A DNA stretch of 64,000 bases from Achromobacter xylosoxidans A8 (GTDB lineage Bacteria; Pseudomonadota; Gammaproteobacteria; Burkholderiales; Burkholderiaceae_B): NCBI RefSeq assembly GCF_000165835.1, contig NC_014640.1, positions 4,340,001 to 4,404,000 of the forward strand, written 5' to 3'. Below the pieces are notes generated by a model. The model worked only from the letters and a program-made list of their open reading frames with translations, had not been told where the DNA came from and did no database searches. Made by a program: the position numbers and the translations under genes. Of this stretch, positions 28,282 to 36,676 are shown one piece after another; the first letter of the stretch is position 1, and every line of letters starts with the position of its first letter.

Positions 28282-28584
28282 TCAAGGCTGAACCGTGCGC
28301 GCGACCGCGGTGCCGCACTGTCCGCAGAAACTCGCTCCTGGGGCAAGCGCGGTACGGCACTGGGGACATGCGGCCGCCGCGAGCGAGGCGCCGCATTGCG
28401 AACAATACCGGCTGCCCGCAGGCTGCGCCGCGCCGCAACTATTGCAGGCCACGCCTGCCGCATGCGAGGAAGCGCTTTGCGGCGGATTGCCGTGGGAGCC
28501 CCCCCGATGGCCATCGTAGCCATGACGGCCGCCGTAACCATGGCGGCTGCCCTGTCCGCCCAGCAGATGCTTCAGTATGCCCAT
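28282..28584 (-). CDS. Double zinc-ribbon protein with Gly/His-rich N-terminus
   Basis: A 100-residue protein. Residues 10-45 are Gly/His/Ser-rich (SRHGYGGRHGYDGHRGGSHG), resembling a metal-binding or flexible arm. Two zinc ribbons follow: Cys 47/50 with 61/64 and Cys 73/76 with 87/90, each CxxCG...YCxxCG-like. No enzyme domain is present. It is read in the same direction as, and just ahead of, the CzcD-type exporter, which suggests co-expression. A role in metal sensing, buffering or protein-protein contact is possible but not shown. Family-level function is unknown. Confidence 0.75.
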   Translation of the reverse strand: MGILKHLLGGQGSRHGYGGRHGYDGHRGGSHGNPPQSASSHAAGVACNSCGAAQPAGSRYCSQCGASLAAAACPQCRTALAPGASFCGQCGTAVARTVQP

Positions 28585-28672
28585 TTCAGACTCCGAATCG
28601 CCGTTCCGGCGTATTGCCAGGCCTCATGAAAAAGCCTGAAGTAACTTCAGAGTCAAGCTCGGCAGCGTGGAA

Positions 28673-28703
28673 CATAAAAAAACCCTCCGTGTTACTGGAG
28701 GGT
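28673..28703 (-). terminator. Rho-independent terminator of the AroM/Bug operon
   Basis: On the minus strand ACCCTCC, an 8-nt loop and GGAGGGT (28683-28703 region) are followed by seven T residues. It lies 18 bp after the stop of the Bug-type binding protein gene and ends the operon that starts with pepE. Confidence 0.88.
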
Positions 28704-28720
28704 CTTTGGGGCAACCTGGC

Positions 28721-29710
28721 TTACTGTTCCAGGCTGATGTTGGCCGCCTTGACGATGTCGGCCCATTGCTGGCGGTCCTTCTCCAGGAATTGGCTGAACT
28801 GCTCAGGCGTCATGCCGGTGACCGGCTCGGAACCCAGGCCGGCCATCTTCTCGACCAGCGCGGGCTGCTTCAGCACGTCCTGCATGGCCGCGTAATAGGC
28901 AGCCAGCACGTCGGCGGGCAGGCCGGCGGGCGCGAACACGCCCTGCCAGGTCGGCATGTCGAAACCCTTCAGGCCTTGCTCATCCAGCGTCGGCACGTTG
29001 GGCAATTGCGGCGCGCGCTTGATCGAAGCCACGGCGATGGCCTTGACCTTGCCTTGCGAGGCCAGCGGCGCGGCGGTGGAGATGTTGTCCATCGTCATGG
29101 CGATGTGGCCGCCCAGCAGATCGGTGATGACGGGCGCGGCGCCGCGATAGGCGGCGTGCGGCACCTTCACGCCCAGCTTGTACAGCATGGTCTCGGCGAT
29201 CAGGTGGTTGGAAATGCCCACGCCAGCAGTGCCGTAGGTGGCGGTCGGCGTCTTCTGGAAATACTCCTTCAGTTCGGCCAGGTTGTTGGCCGGCACGTCC
29301 GTGTTGACGATAACCACGTTGGGCTGCACCGCGGCCAGCGTGATGGGCGTGAAATCCGCCGGCTTGTAGTTGGTGCCCTTGGGATTCAGGACATGGGTAA
29401 TGGCCATGGAACCGGCGGCGGCAATGCCGATGGTGTAGCCGTCGGCCGGGGACTGCGCCAGGCGGTAGGCCATGATGTTGCCGCCGGCGCCGGCCAGGTT
29501 TTCGACCACGACGGGCTGGCCCAGGCGCTGCGACAGCGGCTCGGCCAGGAGGCGCGCCAGGGTGTCGGCGGAACCGCCGGGCGCGAAGCCCACCAACAGG
29601 CGCACCGGCTTGGCGGGTTTCCAGGCGTCGGCGGCGTAGGCCGGCGCGGCCGTCAGGGTTGCGACGGCGAACAGTGCGCCAGCGGCGCGATGCAGATTAC
29701 GGCTGAACAT
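28721..29710 (-). CDS. Bug/TctC-family periplasmic binding protein
   Basis: Secreted solute-binding protein (329 aa from ATG 29710) with signal peptide AAGALFAVATLTAAPAYAA. Family segments are KPVRLLVGFAPGGSADTLAR, VVENLAGAGGNIMAYRLAQSPADGYT, GTAGVGISNHLIAETM, VPHAAYRGAAPVITDLLGGHIAM and LPNVPTLDEQGLKGFD. Bug proteins bind carboxylates and other small molecules, but many are orphans without TctAB membrane parts, and none are seen here. It is the last gene of the pepE-DUF1177-AroM operon, after a 117-bp gap with a stable hairpin, and could bind the substrate that operon handles. Confidence 0.9.
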   Translation of the reverse strand: MFSRNLHRAAGALFAVATLTAAPAYAADAWKPAKPVRLLVGFAPGGSADTLARLLAEPLSQRLGQPVVVENLAGAGGNIMAYRLAQSPADGYTIGIAAAGSMAITHVLNPKGTNYKPADFTPITLAAVQPNVVIVNTDVPANNLAELKEYFQKTPTATYGTAGVGISNHLIAETMLYKLGVKVPHAAYRGAAPVITDLLGGHIAMTMDNISTAAPLASQGKVKAIAVASIKRAPQLPNVPTLDEQGLKGFDMPTWQGVFAPAGLPADVLAAYYAAMQDVLKQPALVEKMAGLGSEPVTGMTPEQFSQFLEKDRQQWADIVKAANISLEQ

Positions 29711-29776
29711 GAAAAACACTCCCAACGATTGATTGACGAAGCCCGCTTCGTCTCCTCTCGCCGCTCGTCCGCCCCG

Positions 29777-29808
29777 GCCTTGCCGCGCATCGCTGTGTGC
29801 GGCAAGGC
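29777..29808. repeat. Stable hairpin between AroM and Bug genes
   Basis: GCCTTGCCGC (29777-29786) and GCGGCAAGGC (29799-29808) form a perfect 10-bp stem with a 12-nt loop and no T-run. In the gap between an enzyme gene and a binding-protein gene such a structure could stabilise or process the mRNA, giving different expression of the two parts. The role is inferred. Confidence 0.6.
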
Positions 29809-29827
29809 TGGAACGGTTCCCGCGGCG

Positions 29828-30514
29828 TTATTCCAGTATTTGCGCCAGCGCCTGCGCCACCATGCGGTTGGACAGCAGCACCGGCCGGCCCGAGGCTTGC
29901 GCCACCGCCTGGCGCATGCGCTCGGCGTAGCCCATGCAATGCATGACGATCAGGTCGCAGGACGCGAGTTCGCGGCCCGCCTGCTCGAAGTTGCGCGCGG
30001 CCTGCGCCGCGTCGGCTTCGTAGGGCGAGGCATGCACGACCAGGGTCTCGCAGGACAGCGGCACGACCATGTGGAAGGCGTCGACCTGCGCCTCCAGCGG
30101 CACTACCAGCCCCACCTTGCGGCAATGCTCGGCCAGGCCGGCGACCAGGTGGTCCACCACCTGCTGCGGCTCGACCACCAGCGTGCGCATCGGCGCGATC
30201 GCGGTGCCGGTGCACAGCGGCACCAGCACGTCGTAGCCCGCCGCGTCGGCCTGGCGCATGACCTCGGCCAGGCGCGCCTCGGCGGCGGCCGCGTCCAGTT
30301 CGATCTGCGAGCCGTCGCGCATGCGGGTGGCAAAGCGGTACTCGCCCGGCTTGGGCGCCAGCGCGGCCAGGCCGGCGGCATCCAGGCCGTCCAGCGCGCC
30401 GAACTCGTCGATGCGCACCTGCTCGCCCAGGAGCGGCGCCATCTCGGGCACCACGTCGCTGCGCGGCGACTGGCCGATGGTGAAGAACGCCACGCGGCGC
30501 GGCTGCGCGCTCAT
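29828..30514 (-). CDS. AroM-family protein
   Basis: A 228-residue cytoplasmic protein starting MSAQPRRVAFFTIGQSPRSD, a hallmark of the AroM family. The fold family resembles Asp/Glu racemases; two cysteines sit where such enzymes keep their acid/base pair, C101 (VPLCTGTAI) and C193 (VMHCMGYAE). Despite the name, AroM has no proven role in aromatic synthesis. The start ATG 30514 overlaps the stop of the DUF1177 gene (ATGA), so the two are co-translated. Together with PepE upstream this suggests an amino-acid or peptide related pathway, possibly epimerisation. Confidence 0.85.
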   Translation of the reverse strand: MSAQPRRVAFFTIGQSPRSDVVPEMAPLLGEQVRIDEFGALDGLDAAGLAALAPKPGEYRFATRMRDGSQIELDAAAAEARLAEVMRQADAAGYDVLVPLCTGTAIAPMRTLVVEPQQVVDHLVAGLAEHCRKVGLVVPLEAQVDAFHMVVPLSCETLVVHASPYEADAAQAARNFEQAGRELASCDLIVMHCMGYAERMRQAVAQASGRPVLLSNRMVAQALAQILE

Positions 30515-31440
30515 GCCGCGCCCGCGTCGACGCGGCCCACCGTCTGCAGATGCGCCATCGAGCCGTAGCGGCTTTGCAGCGCGGCCCATTCGGCTTCATC
30601 CACGAAGCTCATCGCGCCCTGTCCGTAGAGCTTGGCGATCTCGATGCAGAAGCGCATGGCGACGTCGGCGTCCACGGCGTTGGTGACGCCCGTGGCGCAG
30701 CCCGGCACCGTGGTCTGCGCGGTCAGCGCCACGCCCACCACCGGCGCGCCGGTAACGATCGTGGGCTGCATCAGCGAGTTCACATGCCACAGGCCGTTTT
30801 CGTAGGGCGTGATGTCCTGCGTGGTCAGCGGCAGAGTCACCGGCAGTTCGCCGCTGACCCAGCCCATGACGTCCAGCATGGTTTCGGGAATGCGCAGCAG
30901 ATAGCCCTGGCGCGCGACCGGCGTCAGCGCCACGCCACGGTGGTTGACCAGGCGGTTGCCGCGTGTGGTGTCGACCGACAGAATCGCGTCCATGCGCGGG
31001 TCGACTTCATGCGACATCATTTCGCGCATGGGGAACGGCGAGCGCATCATCGGCACCGGATGGTGCGGCCGCGTGCCGGCGCGCGGGCAGATGTGGGTGC
31101 GGATACGCACCGTGCCCGGCAGGACGTCGCCCTGGCGGGCCATGGCCATCAGCTTGAAGGCCGCGGCGATGGCGACCACCGCGCCGTCGCTGTCGGACAC
31201 CAGGCCGGTGACCGCGGGACGCGCGCCGATGCCGCCCAGGCGGCCGACGATGCCGAGTTGCGGCGCGGCGTCATCAAGGCCGGGAATCACGATGGACAGG
31301 AATTCGGTGGCGGCGCCGTCGCGCTCCAGCCGGGTCACCTCGACCTCGCAGTTGCCAGCCGCGCGCAGTTGCCCGGCAACGGCCTCGCCGGTGATGTGGG
31401 CGGAGGACAGCAGTTCGATGGTATCGATGACGTGCTTCAT
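30511..31440 (-). CDS. DUF1177 family protein
   Basis: A 309-residue soluble protein of the DUF1177 family (MKHVIDTIELLSSAHITGEAV start). Conserved-looking blocks are FLSIVIPGLD, GIVGRLGGIGARPAVTGLVSDSDGAVVA, RTHICPRAGTRPHHPVPMMRSPFPM and SVDTTRGNRLVNHRGVALTPVARQGYLLRI. The many His and Asp residues in the middle (HPVPMM, SHEVDPRMD) could build a metal site, an inference. No function is known. It is joined by ATGA overlaps to pepE upstream and aroM-like downstream. Confidence 0.85.
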   Translation of the reverse strand: MKHVIDTIELLSSAHITGEAVAGQLRAAGNCEVEVTRLERDGAATEFLSIVIPGLDDAAPQLGIVGRLGGIGARPAVTGLVSDSDGAVVAIAAAFKLMAMARQGDVLPGTVRIRTHICPRAGTRPHHPVPMMRSPFPMREMMSHEVDPRMDAILSVDTTRGNRLVNHRGVALTPVARQGYLLRIPETMLDVMGWVSGELPVTLPLTTQDITPYENGLWHVNSLMQPTIVTGAPVVGVALTAQTTVPGCATGVTNAVDADVAMRFCIEIAKLYGQGAMSFVDEAEWAALQSRYGSMAHLQTVGRVDAGAA

Positions 31441-32141
31441 GCCGGGATCTCCACGGGGCCGGGGCGGAACACGCGGGGCTCTTCGCGGCCGATGAACAGC
31501 GGCGCATCGTGCGGGCCGATCAGATCGATCTGGCTACCGCGCACGCGCAGGGCCGAGCCTTCCGGCAGGCCGAGGACGGGCATCTGCGGGTTCAGCGTGC
31601 AGAATTCGGCCAGGCGCTGGGCGCGGGTTTCGCCGCGATGTCCGGGCGGATGCGCGTTGGTGTAGTGCGGGTTGATCTGGAACGACAGCAAGCCCAGGGC
31701 GTCGAAGCCTTGCGGGTCGGTGATGGGCATGTCGTTGGTGGTGCAGATGCTGGGGCAGCTCAGGTTGGAGCCGGCGCTCCAGCCCAGATAGGCCGCGCCC
31801 TCGCGCACGCGGCGCGCCACGACGTCAAGCAAGCCCAGGCGGCGCAGCTGGCCGAGCAGGTTGAAGGTGTTGCCGCCGCCCACGATGATGGCCGCGGCGC
31901 CCGCCAGCGCGGCCGCGGGATCCTCGGCGCGATGCAGCCCCTGGATGTCCAGGCCGGTATCCGCCAGCGCCGACGCCACCAGCGCGGTGTAGTCGTCCCA
32001 GTCGCGCGTAACGCCGGCGTACGGCACGAAGACGGCCGGCGCGCCTTGCGGCAGCGATGCGATCAGTTCGCGGATGTCGGGCAGCGCGTGGACCAGATAG
32101 CCGGCATCGCTGCTGGAGTTGCTGAGGAGCAGTAGGTTCAT
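31437..32141 (-). CDS. pepE: Peptidase E (aspartyl dipeptidase, S51)
   Basis: Cytoplasmic serine peptidase (234 aa) that cleaves Asp-X dipeptides. Catalytic triad residues align with E. coli PepE shifted by two: S122 in GWSAGSNL, D137 in TTNDMPI and H159 in INPHYTNAHPPGH. Further support comes from MNLLLLSNSSSDAGYL at the start and IIVGGGNTFNLLGQLR. The start is ATG 32141. It opens the pepE-DUF1177-AroM-Bug operon, 76 bp after an IclR-type regulator on the same strand. Confidence 0.93.
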   Translation of the reverse strand: MNLLLLSNSSSDAGYLVHALPDIRELIASLPQGAPAVFVPYAGVTRDWDDYTALVASALADTGLDIQGLHRAEDPAAALAGAAAIIVGGGNTFNLLGQLRRLGLLDVVARRVREGAAYLGWSAGSNLSCPSICTTNDMPITDPQGFDALGLLSFQINPHYTNAHPPGHRGETRAQRLAEFCTLNPQMPVLGLPEGSALRVRGSQIDLIGPHDAPLFIGREEPRVFRPGPVEIPA

Positions 32142-32217
32142 GTGGAGGATTTCCGTAAGGGGATTTTCTGGATGTCCGGCGGCGCGGACGCATCTGTATT
32201 TGTGAGCCTGCAAGCGT

Positions 32218-32985
32218 TCAGGCCAGCCAATAGGGATCGTTCAGTTCGCGCCCCAGCGCCCCGACCTGCCGCAGCACGGACTCGCGCAAGCGCGCGACGC
32301 GGTCGGCATCGGCCTGGAAGGAAACGAAGGACAGGCACAGGCCGCGCAGTTCGCCGGTGGCGGGGTCGCGCACGGCGGCAGCCACCGCGCCTATGCCCGG
32401 CATGGCCTGGTCGATGGCCACGCCGCAATGGTCCGCGCGGGTCTGCGCCACCAGGCGGACCAGGTCGCCGACCGTGGCGGGACAATCGCGGCCTTCGGTG
32501 GGCAGCGGCTGATCGGGATCGGTGCCATACAGCGCCTGGAACTCCGTTTCACTTAAACGCGACAACAGCGCCCGGCCCATGGCGGTGCCCGAAGCGGCGC
32601 GGCGCGAGCCGGGCGGCGACAGCACCTGCACCGGGTGCGAGCCGTTCAGGCGTTGCAGCACCACGGTTTCGCGCTGGTTCAGGGTAGAGAGATAGGCGGT
32701 CAGGCCGCTGTCGTCGGACAGCCGGGTCAACACGGCGCGGCAGGCATCGTCCAGCGGCGTGGCCGCCATGCCGGCGCGCACGGCCTGGGCCAGCATGGTC
32801 CCGGCGCGATAGCGGCGCGTGGCGGCGTCCTGGTCGAGCAGGCCGTAATGCTGCATCTGATTGAGCAGGCGCGATGCGCTGCTCTTGGGCATGGACAGGC
32901 GAGCCGCCACTTCGGTGAAGCTCAGCTCCGACGCGCCTTCCGCGTACAGCCCCAGCACGCGCTGGACGCCATCGAGAATACTCAT
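32218..32985 (-). CDS. IclR-family transcriptional regulator
   Basis: Regulator of 255 residues: N-terminal winged helix (1-65, VLGLYAEGASELSFTEVAARLSMPKSSASRLLNQMQHYGLL) and C-terminal effector domain (75-250, LQRLNGSHPVQVLSPPGSRRAASGTAMGRALL). IclR proteins sense small metabolites. Its position just upstream of pepE, in the same direction, marks it as the likely controller of that operon. The promoter region contains a nested dyad (32987-33030) that is probably its own operator. Confidence 0.92.
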   Translation of the reverse strand: MSILDGVQRVLGLYAEGASELSFTEVAARLSMPKSSASRLLNQMQHYGLLDQDAATRRYRAGTMLAQAVRAGMAATPLDDACRAVLTRLSDDSGLTAYLSTLNQRETVVLQRLNGSHPVQVLSPPGSRRAASGTAMGRALLSRLSETEFQALYGTDPDQPLPTEGRDCPATVGDLVRLVAQTRADHCGVAIDQAMPGIGAVAAAVRDPATGELRGLCLSFVSFQADADRVARLRESVLRQVGALGRELNDPYWLA

Positions 32986-32986
32986 G

Positions 32987-33030
32987 CTTGTTCCATAAAT
33001 CGGAACTTATGTTCCTTTAAGTTGAACAAG
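32987..33030. promoter_or_regulatory. Nested palindromic operator upstream of iclR
   Basis: Outer arms CTTGTTC (32987-32993) and GAACAAG (33024-33030) and inner arms GGAAC (33002-33006) and GTTCC (33011-33015) share the same centre at 33008.5. GTTCC/GGAAC also occur 7 bp apart (32990-33006). A promoter-like pair (TTCTTG, 17 bp, TAAGTT on the minus strand) lies inside. The arrangement fits autorepression by the IclR protein. Confidence 0.6.
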
Positions 33031-33072
33031 AATAATGCAGGGGCTGGATGGCGGTCAATACGGAAACGCCAT

Positions 33073-33098
33073 GAAAAAGCCCCCGGGTCACCGGGGGC
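33073..33098 (-). terminator. Rho-independent terminator of the LysR gene
   Basis: On the minus strand GCCCCCGG, a 4-nt loop and CCGGGGGC (33079-33098) are followed by TTTTTC. It lies about 40 bp after the stop of the LysR gene at 33139-34089. Confidence 0.85.
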
Positions 33099-33138
33099 AG
33101 AAATCCGTCGGATCAGCCTGTCGAGAGGAATGGAACCC

Positions 33139-34089
33139 TTACTCGATCGTCTTCCCGTCCTGCGGCGCACCGCAGAATTGCAGAAACCGATGGAGCGGAG
33201 GATGCCGTTCGGCGGCGCGCTGCCAAGCGATGATCGTGGGCGGATTGTGTTCGTGCAGGTCGACCGGCAGGATGACAGCCTCGGCTGCTCGGGTCAGACG
33301 TTGCGCCGCCGCCAGCGGCAGCATGACCAGATAATCCGTGCTGCGGATGAACTCGTCGGTAAGCAGCAGATCGCTCACCTGGATACCACGCAGCGGCAGG
33401 CTCAAATCCGCCCCCAGAAACAACGCGGTCAGCTTGTCATGCATCATCGTGCCCGGACGCGGCTTGCACCAGGGCTGCGCGTGCAGATCCTTCAGCGTGA
33501 GGCGCCGCCGCGCCGCCAGCGGCGATAACCGCGCATTGGCGACAACCACCAAGGGCTGCGGCGCCACCAGCCGCAAGCGGCCCAAGCCGGGTGCGATCAG
33601 CTCGGGTGCGTCGTAACACACCAGCGCATCCAGCTTGTCGTCCAGCAGCAGATCCGCCATGGCGCGATACCCGCCAGCCTGCACGTCGAGGGCAACGCCC
33701 GGCTGCGCCTGGTTGAAGGCATGGATCAACGGCGCCAGGCTCAGTTTGCCCATATCCGTGGCCACGCCGATCCGTAGCTCGCCTTGGTGGCCGCCGCGCA
33801 CGTCCATGACTGTCTGGGCCAGCCCGCGCGCCTGCGCCACCACGGCTTCCATCATGGGCAGGACCTGGCGGCCCATTTCCGTCGGACGCTTGGCATTGCC
33901 CATGCGCTCGAACAACTTGAATCCCAACTGCGATTCCAGTTCAGCCAGGGTTTTCGAGACCGCTGATTCGCTCACGTTCGCGGCCACGGCGACCTCCTTG
34001 GCCGAGGGCGCATCGCGCAAGGCCAGCGCAATCTGCAAATGCCGCAGCTTGAGGCGGGAGGCTAGGGACTCCAGGGATGGCTTGAGCAT
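33139..34089 (-). CDS. LysR-family regulator of the Bug/amidase module
   Basis: LysR-type activator/repressor (316 aa) with helix-turn-helix at about 17-75 (LKLRHLQIALALRDAPSAKEVAVAANVSESAVSKTLAELESQLGFKLFER) and effector domain 100-305. The HLQIALALRD form is typical of the GbpR/CbpR-like subgroup. It is divergent from a Bug-type binding protein and an amidase gene, which it most likely controls. TTGAGCA occurs twice 20 bp apart (34082 and 34102), overlapping the start of the gene and the divergent promoter, as a possible binding site. Confidence 0.9.
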   Translation of the reverse strand: MLKPSLESLASRLKLRHLQIALALRDAPSAKEVAVAANVSESAVSKTLAELESQLGFKLFERMGNAKRPTEMGRQVLPMMEAVVAQARGLAQTVMDVRGGHQGELRIGVATDMGKLSLAPLIHAFNQAQPGVALDVQAGGYRAMADLLLDDKLDALVCYDAPELIAPGLGRLRLVAPQPLVVVANARLSPLAARRRLTLKDLHAQPWCKPRPGTMMHDKLTALFLGADLSLPLRGIQVSDLLLTDEFIRSTDYLVMLPLAAAQRLTRAAEAVILPVDLHEHNPPTIIAWQRAAERHPPLHRFLQFCGAPQDGKTIE

Positions 34090-34226
34090 TTCCTCAATAC
34101 CTTGAGCAAATAATTCACTATACGGTAAAGCCAGGCGATCCGATCATAGTGGCATAGCGCGTGGCCATGGGCCGATCCGAGGGCATCAGATCCGCGGACG
34201 TGAAGCCGCGCCGACAGGAGACCGAC

Positions 34227-35219
34227 TTGCTGGACCGCACCCGACTACTTGCCTTCATCCTTGCCGCCGCGACGACGGCCTGCCTGCCACCCAGCGCCAT
34301 GGCCCAGGAGCCGGCCGGCGGCGACAAGGTCGTACGCCTGATAGTCGGCTACGCAGCGGGCGGCGCGGCCGACGCCGTGGCCCGCGCCTACGCCGAACAG
34401 CTGCAGACGGCGGGGTATGCCAATGTCATCGTCGAGAATCGTCCCGGCGCATCGGGACGGCTGGGTTTCGATGTGGTGAAGCGGGCCAAGGCAGACGGCC
34501 TGATCTTGTATCTCGGCTCGTCGCCAATGTTCGTGATCTTTCCCCTGACCTACAAGAAGCTGGGGTACGACCCGGATCACGACTTGCGCCCCGTCGCTCT
34601 GGTGGCGGACGTGCCTACCGGCGCTGTAACGGGCGCCACCCAACCGTATGGCAGCATGGCTGAATACGTGCAATGGGCCAAGCAGGCAGGCGCCAAGGCG
34701 ACCTTGGGCCTGGCGACGCAAGGCAGTCCCGGTCAGCTTGGAACCATAGAGATGGGCAGCCAGAACGGCCTCGAAGTCGTGCCGGTACTCTACCGCGGCG
34801 CTGCGCCCATGCTGGTGGACGTGGCCGGCGGCGAGGTATCGATGGGCTGGGACGCCGTCGCCAGCATGCTGCCGCTGTACAACGCCGGCAAGGTGAAATT
34901 CCTGGGCGTGGCCGGCAGCCGCCGCCTGCCCACGCTGCCCAATGTGCCGACGCTGCTGGAACAGGGCTACCCGCAGTACCAGCACGCCGCCAGCTGGTAT
35001 GGCGTGTACGCGCCCGCAGCCACGCCGGACGCCACCATCGCCCAGCTGGAACAGGCTTTCATCGCGGCCGGCAAGCGGCCGGCGCTGGTGGAAAAACTGC
35101 AGACTGCGGGCTTCCTGGTCGAACCCCAGGACGCACAGGCCGCCAAGCGCCGCATCGGCGTCGAGCGCGCGCACTGGGCCCCCATCGTCAAAGCCGCCGG
35201 CATTTCCTTCGACGAATAG
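34227..35219 (+). CDS. Bug/TctC-family periplasmic binding protein
   Basis: Orphan solute-binding protein (330 aa). CAGGAG at 34215-34220 selects the TTG at 34227 as start, giving a proper signal peptide (DRTRLLAFILAAATTACLPPSAMAQ). Family blocks are KVVRLIVGYAAGGAADAVAR, VIVENRPGASGRLGFDVVKRAKADG, VPVLYRGAAPMLVDVAGGEV and LPTLPNVPTLLEQGYPQYQ. It is followed 16 bp later by an amidase, so the ligand may be an amide. No transporter membrane subunits are adjacent. Confidence 0.9.
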   Translation: MLDRTRLLAFILAAATTACLPPSAMAQEPAGGDKVVRLIVGYAAGGAADAVARAYAEQLQTAGYANVIVENRPGASGRLGFDVVKRAKADGLILYLGSSPMFVIFPLTYKKLGYDPDHDLRPVALVADVPTGAVTGATQPYGSMAEYVQWAKQAGAKATLGLATQGSPGQLGTIEMGSQNGLEVVPVLYRGAAPMLVDVAGGEVSMGWDAVASMLPLYNAGKVKFLGVAGSRRLPTLPNVPTLLEQGYPQYQHAASWYGVYAPAATPDATIAQLEQAFIAAGKRPALVEKLQTAGFLVEPQDAQAAKRRIGVERAHWAPIVKAAGISFDE

Positions 35220-35235
35220 GCGGAACGTGGCTTCG

Positions 35236-36663
35236 ATGAGCGATTCTCTTTGCGAGCTGAGCGCGGTCGAGGCCGCGCGCCTGGTCCGAACCAAGGCCGT
35301 GTCCCCGGTAGAGCTGGTACGCGCCTCGCTGGACCGGGCCGAGCGACTGCAACCCGTCCTGAACTGTTTCATCACCTTGTGCGCCGACCAGGCTATCGCC
35401 GAGGCCAGGCTTGCCGAAGCCGCGCTGATGCGCGGCGATGCGGCGGGCCTCTTGCATGGCCTGCCCTACACGGTGAAGGACCTGGTCAATACCGCGGGCG
35501 TGCGGACCACCTTCGGCGCCGTGCCGTTCAGCGCGAACGTGCCGGCCGAAGACGCCGTGGCGGTGGCGCGGCTGCGCCAGCATGGCGCCATCCTGATCGG
35601 CAAGACCACGACGCCTGAGTTCGGCTCCAAGTCGATGACCGATTCCCCGCTGTTCGGCCATACCCGCAACGCCTGGAACCTGGAACGCACCTGCGGCGGT
35701 TCGAGCGGCGGCGCCGCCGCGGCGACGGCCGCCGGCATCACGGCGCTGGCGGTGGCCAGCGATGGCGGCGGCTCCACCCGCATTCCCGCCGCGTGCAACG
35801 GCGTGGTGGGATTCAAGCAAAGCCTGGGCGCGATACCGCACAGCCAGGCGCAGGACGCCATCGGCAACCAGACCTATGTGACGCCGACCACGCGCAGCGT
35901 GGCCGATACCCGTTTGATGATGGCGGCCATGGCCGGCCCGCACGATTGCGATCCGTGGTCCCTGGGCGTGCCCCGCGCCGACTACGCCGGCGCGGCGGCC
36001 TCCCACGAAACGCTGCGCGGCAAGCGCATACGCTACTGCGCCGCCCCGCCCGGCCGCCCCGTGGCTGCCGACGTGCGCCGCGCATTCGAGGCGGCACTGG
36101 CGCGCCTGGCCGATCTGGGCGCGGAAGTCGAGCCGTTCGACGGCGCGGGCTTCGATGTCGAGCCGATCTGGCGCGTCATCAACCATACCGTCTGGCGCAC
36201 TCGCTTCCTGCCCCTGATCGAGCGCGAACCCGACGCCTACAGCGCCACCTTCCGGCGGCAGATCGCCACCGCCGCGGCGTTCAGCGCCCAGCAATACCAG
36301 GAAGCCATGTTTGCCCGCACCGCGCTCTATCGCAAGGTGCAGGCGCTGTTCGATCAGGCCGACCTGCTGGCCATGCCGACCATGTCCCGCACCGCCTTGC
36401 CGCTGGGCACGGACATCTTCGACACCATCGACATTGACGGCCGCTCGTTCGGCGACATCCGCGCCCATTGGTATCCGTGGACCATGCTGTTCAACCTGAC
36501 CGGCCACCCCGCCGTCAGCGTGCCTTGCGGACTGGGCCAGGATGGCCTGCCGCTGGGCTTGCAACTGGTTGGCCCCTGCCACGGCGACCTGCAGCTGCTG
36601 CTGGCCGCCGAGGCCTACGAGCAGGCCTGCGCGCCGCCGCCGCGGCCGCCGGTGATGGCATAG
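35236..36663 (+). CDS. Amidase-signature family amidase
   Basis: Hydrolase of 475 residues that cleaves a C-N amide bond. The Ser-cisSer-Lys triad is complete: K81 (LPYTVKDLVNT), S156 (TCGGSSGGAAAA) and nucleophile S180 (SDGGGSTRIPAACNG), with the spacing of FAAH-type enzymes. A GatA role is unlikely because no gatB or gatC is near and the context is a LysR/Bug module. The substrate is unknown. ATG 35236 is preferred, with a GTG nine bases earlier possible. Confidence 0.9.
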   Translation: MSDSLCELSAVEAARLVRTKAVSPVELVRASLDRAERLQPVLNCFITLCADQAIAEARLAEAALMRGDAAGLLHGLPYTVKDLVNTAGVRTTFGAVPFSANVPAEDAVAVARLRQHGAILIGKTTTPEFGSKSMTDSPLFGHTRNAWNLERTCGGSSGGAAAATAAGITALAVASDGGGSTRIPAACNGVVGFKQSLGAIPHSQAQDAIGNQTYVTPTTRSVADTRLMMAAMAGPHDCDPWSLGVPRADYAGAAASHETLRGKRIRYCAAPPGRPVAADVRRAFEAALARLADLGAEVEPFDGAGFDVEPIWRVINHTVWRTRFLPLIEREPDAYSATFRRQIATAAAFSAQQYQEAMFARTALYRKVQALFDQADLLAMPTMSRTALPLGTDIFDTIDIDGRSFGDIRAHWYPWTMLFNLTGHPAVSVPCGLGQDGLPLGLQLVGPCHGDLQLLLAAEAYEQACAPPPRPPVMA

Positions 36664-36676
36664 TCCGCGTCCCGGC

